This document shows, one piece after another, positions 56,839-64,000 of a stretch of 64,000 nt of DNA; position 1 is the first letter of the stretch, and each line of letters opens with the position of its first letter. Under the pieces are notes generated by a model. That model searched no databases, was not told the DNA's origin, and saw only the letters and a program-made list of their open reading frames with translations. The position numbers were made by a program, and so were the translations under genes. The stretch comes from Isoetes taiwanensis. Lineage: Eukaryota > Streptophyta > Lycopodiopsida > Isoetales > Isoetaceae. Location of the stretch: NCBI GenBank assembly GCA_021234155.1, contig JAJEKV010000016.1, positions 18,284,698 through 18,348,697 on the forward strand, written 5' to 3'.

Positions 56839-59800
56839 GTCGTTAACAACTGTAGGGCTAGGAAAAACCAGAAGAGGGCCTTTATGAGCAAACTTTTCTT
56901 AAATTCGTGTAATGTTTAATCTATGTTAGAGTGATCTAAATTAAGTTTACCCAATCCGTTTGGTATTGGGAAAGGGCCTCTCTCGCATGGTTTGGACTAT
57001 GATTTCTATCCTGTATAGTATGTGAAACCGTATGTTTTGCAGGGTTAGAGCAGCTTATTTTCATTTAGTGGTCATATTTCCTTTTTAGGTTTTTAGAATG
57101 TATTTTTTTTTTTGCAGTGGTAGGGGACCGTTTTCCTAGGGAATAGATAAGACTGCATGCCCCTTTCTTTTCTTAGAGCTCTGGTTCGATTCCTCTGTTT
57201 CTTCTTTGTTACAGGGCATCAAAGCAGATAGCGGGCCTGGGAGCATCAAATCAATGCAACATCAGAGACCAAAGAATAAATTTTGCGGCGGCCATTAGAG
57301 CAGAGCAAGGCAGCGGATTGTGCAAAGCAGTGCAAGGGTCCGGTGGCCTCCTTAGATGATCTGTGTCTGGGAAGTAGTTTTCTGTGCCCTCTTTGCTTCT
57401 CTGTTTTGTTTTCTCTATTTGGAAGTTTTGGTACCGTGGGTTCAAATCCCACATGAGAGATGGATAGCAGTAGATGGATAGACGAGAGTAGCTTATTGAA
57501 TGGGTGTTTTTTGCTCCTCTTTGCTTCAACCATATGATGCGGCATCGCGGATTCTGATTACTGCAATTATTCTTGAGCGATGGAGCCGGGTAGTGCAGGC
57601 CGCCGCTAGTGCTTGTTGTGTGCAGTATTTGGTATTTTGAATTTTACGGCTATGTCAGGTCAATGGTTGGTTCTGTTTTCTGTGCACCTTTGAAATTTGT
57701 ATGGGTCCTTGCCTCCAAAAAAGAGAAGGCCCTTGATTTGGCATAAAGGGAGGAATATTCCTCCCATCAACGGCCCCAAACATAAAATGAAAACTTCCCA
57801 TTAAGTAATGAAGTCCAAACTATGCTAGGAGTAATGAATTGATAAAAAATATTAAGTTTGTAGCATGTGAAAATTAGAATATGGCATATTTTTAAGGGCA
57901 GAGATGAACAGTGGAGATCTTGATCCGGGTCCTAACATGTTATTGGCTGAAATTTGAATGTCTGGCAGATCGAGCAAATTTTGTGTTGCCGCCATGGGTT
58001 TTGCATTGCCGCCGACTTTGCCTTTGCCGCCATGTTTCAGTGCGCCTTAAACTTAGCTTTGCCTTATGCGTTCTAGTAAGTTCGACTTGCCGATTGCCTT
58101 GCCGCCATGCCTTTTTCTCTGTTCGACTTGCCTTTTACCTTGTTTCCAAAGTCGACTTGCTTTGCCTTGTTTCCCGGGCATCGTTCAAATGGAGGTGGAA
58201 GCGGATAGGAAGCATGAAACAACCGTTTTGTGGATCCGATCACGAGAAGGTGGGAGCAAAAGGTGGAAGGCTATGGCGGTAACTAATGGCGAATCTGTCT
58301 TCTTTATTTTTTCTTGTGTTGATCTTACGGTAAAACTCGGTAATAGGCAACTTCAAAGCGTCGAGCAAAAAGCGAGGGCGGTTAGGTGCAGAAAGCGACA
58401 AAAAATAAAATGGCCAGTCTTATTTCACAACAAAAGCATGGATTCAATAGGATTGGAGGGCTGGCTACACTAGGTCGGCTCTCTGAATCATTTAAAAATT
58501 ATCTCTTTTTTTCTTTGGAGATCACGGTTCTTGAGGCCTGAAACGAGCAGTATGAATAGACAAACTTCGTTTGCCCTCTTTCATATTTTCTTCTTACGTT
58601 CAAAGGGGTTAACTACTCAATGTGCAAATCTGGCGGACGAGGAAACGAGGATCCGATATTCCGATTATAGTATTGGCCATTCCACCCTTCGGCTTGACTT
58701 TTGAAAATTGATGGTTTTGAAAATGGGGTTTGCCTTAATATTGGTTGTAATGAAGGATATCTCTATTTTCTTGGCACAAAACTTTGGGTTTAAGAGCATG
58801 TTGAAGCGTTAACATAGACTCTGCTTTAAATGCTAAAGCATGTCACAACTTCTGAGGAATCAGTATAGTCTTTGAGAAGACTATACACATGGCAATCTTG
58901 AGAAAAATTTTCGAAATGGAATTAAGCTTTAGGTTAGCTTCGAAGCAGGGTTTTACGGAATATGCTAGGCGATTGCTTTCGCATTGCTTATGCCCATGTC
59001 CAATAGCTGAAGCAATGGCCATATGGCATTAAAAAATTTTATGGCATTAAAATTTACTCTATGTGATTGAAATTTATTGTATGTGTTCAGCATAAAAAAA
59101 ATTTCTTTCCATTTTGCTAAACTGTAATCGATCTAATATTCTGTTAAATTGTAATCTACTTAACGTTTTGTGTAATTTAAAAGCGTTTTTTGTTTGTGAA
59201 AAACCACGCTAAAAAATTACCCATTGTTTTTAGCATTTTTGGAATAATATTACGCATGGACTTTAGGTGTTGTTTTTTGCAAAAAGAATGGCAAAAAACT
59301 ACGCATAGAGCAAATTTTGGGTTATAGTGAAACCACAAGGAAAAAACATGTAAATACCATTTCAACAAAAAGTAGTAGTGATTCTTGTAAATACCACGCA
59401 AGGAAAAAACATTTAAATACAAATGCTTTCATCTCCAAAAGTAGTAGCAGTTTAAGAATCCTACAATGTTACGAAACCATGCAAAAGACCACTACAATTT
59501 AAGTAGTTGTTTTAGTCTAAACTTAACTGCTTGGATGTGAAAAGCATTTATGGTTAAGTAGTCTTAAGCACTAGGGGTATATGTTGAGCACGCAATGCAT
59601 TTAATCATAAACACTATACGTACATGTTAAGAAACTATGCAGTCATGTTGTACAAAGATGTACATGGATAATTAATAAGATTGCTATGGTTTTCATTCAT
59701 AAAGTAAAAGTGCTTCAAATCATAGAAATGTAGTGATTTGTCATCTTCACCATTGCGTGTATGATTAAAAAAGCTATTAGATATTTAGCGGAAAGATTGC

Positions 59801-60708
59801 AAGTCTTTATATGCAAAAACTTAAGAAGCTTAAGAATAGAAACGTTAGTGGTTTATCAGCCTTAACGAGTACATCTTGAGTGTAAAGATAGGCATGTTTT
59901 CCATGCAATAGTTGGAACGCTTTAGACTAAAAGCTATTAGTGGATTACCAACCTTAATAAGTACTACAATACATAAGAAACCATCCACAATCCTTAATAG
60001 TTTAGTCTAGTAATTTGAAATGCTTTAGACTATATAGCAATACTTGTTTATAAATGATAACCATGAATCTATTGTACTACAAAACCATGCATTTCTACAA
60101 CTAACAATTAGATCTAAGTTTGATAAACATAGTAGTATTTTAATACAATAAACTAAACACTTCAACTAATTAAATAATGGTGATTTACTGCATATAACAC
60201 ATCGCGAGTGTGCATTTACCACAATAACTAACCACATCATAAAATCATATAAATAGAGCCGCGACATCAAACCACATCCACAACCACCATATTATACCAC
60301 ATTGGGAAACCCTACCTCTAAAACATTATAATATACCACATCCATTTACCAACATAAAATACCACTTTGACAAACACTAGGAAGGAGCCGTTAGCAATTT
60401 CCATGCCATAATACCACCCTAGTGAACCTTACAAGAAAACCAAGTACTTTAGCCTCATATGGTTTTTAATGAAATTAACCCACAAAGACCCATTGGTTTT
60501 GTGGAATGGTTTTCTAGTCATAACCATGGGAAAAACCATGTAGTTTTTTTTTTATTTTGGATGCCATGTGCTTGGAGTACCTGGCTCTTACTGGACCGTG
60601 AGTACGTGCCTCTATTGTGGACCATGAGTGCTGAACCGGATCGTGATCGCGTAATTGTGCAGCATTTTACAGGTACGTTGACTTGCCCCACCTTTAGGTT
60701 GGCACATA
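56839..60708. other. Intergenic, repeat-rich, no convincing gene
   Basis: The plus-strand frames at 57911-58473 are of low complexity (repeated TTGCCGCC-like words) with no domain. From 59200 to 60540 the DNA is AT-rich with many ACCAC and CCATG words in the orientation opposite to those at 45690-46325. Confidence 0.5.
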
Positions 60709-63700
60709 GTGCTCCAAAACATCGCCACGGCGATTTCTTACAGCATTCCATTATGTTTTTATGTCAGGATGGACGAATTGAGGTCTATTTTATTCAATGG
60801 AACCAAGGCGGGGGAGGCTCGTCTACACAACTTCACAAAGCACCATAACTTGCCCTTGCCCGAGGGTTTCGCTGTAGTGTCTGTGGAAGTCATTCTTGAT
60901 GGGAACATTCCGTTGCCTTATCCGGAACCCGAAATTTCAATACTAGCAGAGTCCAGAGGGAGTTTTATTTTGTGGCCCGAGAGAGATGTAACTGGGCTTC
61001 AAGATAACACTGCCGTCTCCACTCCGCCTGCACAGATAAAAAAGCTGAATTGGTTGTTGTTAGAGGATCCCACGACTCCCTTTGGTTCACTACATCGTGA
61101 TGGGGGCATTTATAGGGAAGAACTTCTTGAGAGAAATTGCACACTTTTGCATGAATGCTGTGATATGCCTTATGGCTTGGGTGTGATCATCTTTACTGAC
61201 CCTAACCAGGCAGTTGCTGATACTAGATTAGGTGATGACTTCCTGGCTGCTACCTTGATGAAGCTATGCCCTATGCCAGAAAGACCGTCAATGAGATGCC
61301 AAGCTTGTGCTGAAATGCCACAGTTGCACGACTTGGTGAGGTGGTCGAATGCTTTGGTGTTAGTAGACAATGTTGCTGTGTCGACACTCATAAAGTCAGT
61401 GAAAGAGAGTCATTGAAGCAGAACCCTATGCCATGCAAATTGAAGTTGAAAAGGCACCCAAGAGGATGTACAGAATGGTGAACCGGACTCCACGTTCACC
61501 TGCTGTGGCCACTAAAGTTGAGAGAAAGATCACGGCAGCTTCCATTTTAGACTTTACATCTTCGCTTTGTTGCATGCGAAGATGCTGCGCAAACTTCTCC
61601 ACAGCCGAGATTAGGTGCATGCGTAGTTTCTATTGGAACTTGAGTGCTTCAGACAAGACCACATTTGTTTTTAACATGTTAGACGTTTGTTCAGAGAACG
61701 GACAGGTCCAGAAGCTCATGCTAAATAACAAGCAGGTATGCTTGAAAGCATGGCATATAGCCTATGGTATTCCAAGTCCACTTTCTATAAGTGGCGAAGA
61801 CTTTTCTTTGCTGGTCACAGAGTTGCTGAACATGGTAACACGGGCTCGAAAAAGCCGAGGCCTCACACTCTAGCAGGAAAGGCCATGCTGTCTATGTACA
61901 TAGATGAGAATGCTGAGACGATGCCCCACAGATCGAAAATCACTACTGAAGGGGTGAGAGAGAATGTGAAGAGGCTCCCCTCTGTCCTAACTAAAAAAGA
62001 CATTCTTCATGAGGTGGGGAGATGACGGGCAAGCACGTCTCTCATTCTTCATTGTCACGTGGGTGGAAGCTAAATCACGCAGAGGTTGCAATAGCAAAGA
62101 GGATAGCTTTCTCCAAGTGCAATACTTGTATTGTAATAAAAGAGAAAATGGCTAAGACGAGAGATCCACGGAAGAGAAGAGAATTGTAGATTGAAAGGAA
62201 GGCACACATGACTGCCCAGATCTCTTGTAGGAGCTTGTACTGGTCATGGAGAGCTCTGCCCCATCGATCACCGGATCAGGCGCTCACTATCATACATGAT
62301 AAGATGGACCAAAACAAGACTATGATTCCAAGACTGGCGAAATTAGCAAAATCGGTATGGAGAGGTGAACGCTTGAAAGTTAGCGTGACTGGTGCACTGA
62401 TGCATGGCCACGGCACAGGTGCCTTAGGACATTTCTCACTCGACCTTTGGAAGGATGATTCAAATTTTCATGTTGGTTCCTTGAATCATGCTAACAAAAC
62501 ACTAGAGGATACTTCCGAAGATAATTGGGGCCATTTGAGAGAAGAAGGTCGGCCTGAGGGCATGTGGGGAACCGCACTCCTCAACAGTGCGGGATTGAGG
62601 AATAAAAAAAACAATTGCACTGGGCAAGACTTTGTAGCACCTCCTAAGCAACCAGCACACCTTAAGAGGTTACCTAGGCGGCTCTATTTGCAGCTAGACA
62701 ACTGCGCGGGGCAGAACAAGAACAGATATCTCTTCTCTTATCTATCCTATCTTGTGTGGTTGGGTGTTTTTGATCAAATACAGCTTGGCTTCATGATGGT
62801 AGGCCACACTCATGATGACATTACTATTCGGTAACTATTCAATGTTAATGCGCAGGTCGGATGCTCTAACTATTCCAGAACTAATGCAACTCTTCCGAGA
62901 ATGTAGCACAAAGGCACCGACACCATACCTTGTTATCGAGGTTCCCGATTGGAAGGGTTTCATAGAAGGATACATTCCTGATAAGAAGGACCGTTTGGTT
63001 GGTCACTTGGAGCCCTTATTATTTAAGTTCTGCATGAATGATGGGTGGCCAGTAATGTATTACAAGATGAGACCTGGTCATAGAGAATGGTTGCCAGAAA
63101 AGGGTATTCGGATGTGGAAAGCAGATGACAATGGTTTGCCAAAGATACCGATTGGCTCGCCCAAGACTGTCAAGCCATATGCAAGCCTCAAGGAGATAGG
63201 AGCATTGAGGTCGTCCATTGCGAAGTACATGGTGCATTGGGCTAATATCTCCAGGGCTGGTGTGAACTCGTGGTCCAATACCTACATGAACGAGGTCATA
63301 GACTACTGGTGCGAAGTGATGCGTGTGCTAGGTGAAGTACCCCGGGCAATGCAGAAATTCAGAACTTCTGGCCTCGAACAAGGCAAGTGGTGCTTGACGA
63401 GCCTGAATCTATTCAGATCGATCGATACGACGCTCCAACTGCCTTTGTCGGACCTGCTAAGGATAAACCCAAGAATGCAGTGGAAATATTCGACCCATAC
63501 CAAGATGTACAGAAAGGTATGTTTCTGCTTGTAAGGCTGGCAAATGCATGTCCTACATGGGTAGCCAATGCAGAGGAGGACCGTATACAATACCCCACTG
63601 CCCCTCATTATAATGAGGTTTTTATGTCTTGGTGGGAGCCTGTGGCTAGGAAAGGTACCGCATATGCTCAACAGTATCGGGACTGCTGGCATAGAAAGTG

Positions 63701-63866
63701 GCGGCCGAATCCTAATGACAGACCACGCTATCAACCTCTCAAAACGATAGACTATGCTTGGTTAGTTGAACCGAAGCCATTATTGGTTGTGATCCCCGCT
63801 AGCGTAGGAATACAGGTGCAGGAACTATTGGCTAAAGAGGCCTTAGAGGATGGGGATGAAACTTGA
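60709..63866 (+). pseudogene. DUF8039/DUF7869-type transposase-like gene, frameshifted
   Basis: Plus-strand frames follow one another. The first (60709-61416) contains GFAVVSVEVILDG, PEPEISILAESRGSFILWP, the pattern of DUF8039 domains of plant transposon proteins. Next (61433-62025) come CC/C motifs, KQVCLKAWHIAYGIP and STFYKWRRLFFAG. Then (62208-62834) LYLQLDNCAGQNKNRYLFSY and MMVGHTHDDI, the hallmark DNCxxQNKN ... GHTHxD pair of DUF7869, an RNase H-like domain with a probable catalytic Asp. A shift at about 62815 leads to the C-terminal part (62812-63534, GFIEGYIPDKKDRL), and another to the final frame with stop at 63864-63866. At least four frame changes occur. No terminal repeats were found; the right end may lie beyond the window. 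Mobile origin is inferred. Confidence 0.75.
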
Positions 63867-64000
63867 GTCTTCAAGGTACACTAAAATAGTTATTTTTTAT
63901 TACTCTCTGCATTTTTCAGATTCACACAAGTGCTCTTATGCATTACTATATCTTATATGCCAGAACATCACTACACTATACATTGCTGAATAGGTAATTC

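Noticed and set aside
55826-56919. Several frames of 76-186 residues on both strands
   Set aside because: They mirror each other because of the inverted repeat arms; none has a recognised domain.
57246-57545. Minus-strand frame and the GGTTCAAATCC box at about 57437 as a tRNA gene
   Set aside because: A T-arm-like GTGGGTTCAAATCCCAC is present, but no matching acceptor stem, D-arm or anticodon arm could be found; likewise GGTTCGATTCC at about 57184.
57911-58473. 123- and 135-residue plus-strand frames
   Set aside because: Low-complexity TTGCCGCC-type composition and no domain; probably non-coding.
1-64000. CRISPR array, bacterial operons or prophage
   Set aside because: The repeats found are LTRs, inverted repeats and minisatellites; no spacer-repeat pattern, and the genes and introns are those of a plant.

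Overview
The window looks like repeat-rich nuclear DNA of a vascular land plant, most likely a fern. That is an inference from the intronless PLS-class PPR gene, whose repeat style resembles fern PPRs, from the mixture of transposon families, and from the absence of bacterial gene organisation. Only two ordinary host genes are convincing: a CFL1-like WW-domain gene (32142-33231, +, one intron) and a 933-residue PPR gene (41122-43923, +) whose DYW domain has decayed downstream of the stop. Almost everything else is mobile DNA.

Region 1 (1-764) is the broken C-terminal part of a hAT transposase. Region 2 (2411-21162) is a nested pair of LTR retrotransposons. The outer element (+) has ~2 kb LTRs, a TTTTA target duplication and a 1.25 kb non-coding interior. 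A 13.5 kb Ty3/gypsy chromovirus (-, 3477-17000, TTTGG target duplication, 1.65 kb LTRs) has landed in its 5' LTR. The chromovirus reads, right to left: 5' LTR, PBS, two accessory ORFs, gag, protease, RT, RNase H, a 322 bp MITE, integrase, chromodomain, PPT, 3' LTR.

The main discovery is the first accessory ORF (13549-14797, -). It opens with MARTK plus a basic tail and ends in a histone fold of H3 type: ALKEIRHF, LLIP, a loop 1 longer than canonical H3, EAA, FED, KRVTLM and LAR. It looks most like a centromeric H3 (CENH3). A second accessory ORF of unknown function follows (11297-12832). Each accessory ORF has its own TATA box with a shared leader and an AT-rich 3' segment, and a hairpin repeat (three copies in total) lies upstream. 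The retroelement therefore seems to carry two self-contained cargo transcription units, one encoding an H3 variant. Both are frameshifted as given. The mismatch pattern between the LTRs suggests that many frameshifts could be consensus errors.

Region 3 (21-37 kb) holds a decayed LINE (-), several foldback and MITE-like elements, the CFL1-like gene, and a decayed HUH-endonuclease gene of Replitron type (34049-35462, -). Region 4 (37-46 kb) holds an L1-type LINE tail (+) and the PPR gene. Region 5 (46334-52727) is a structurally complete 6.4 kb DNA transposon with perfect 14 bp terminal inverted repeats, an 8 bp target duplication, a decayed DDE-type transposase (-) and a small RGRGR-rich ORF (+). 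Region 6 (55-57 kb) has a minisatellite carrying G-boxes and a 191 bp-arm inverted repeat. Region 7 (60.7-63.9 kb) is a broken DUF8039/DUF7869-type transposase-like gene.
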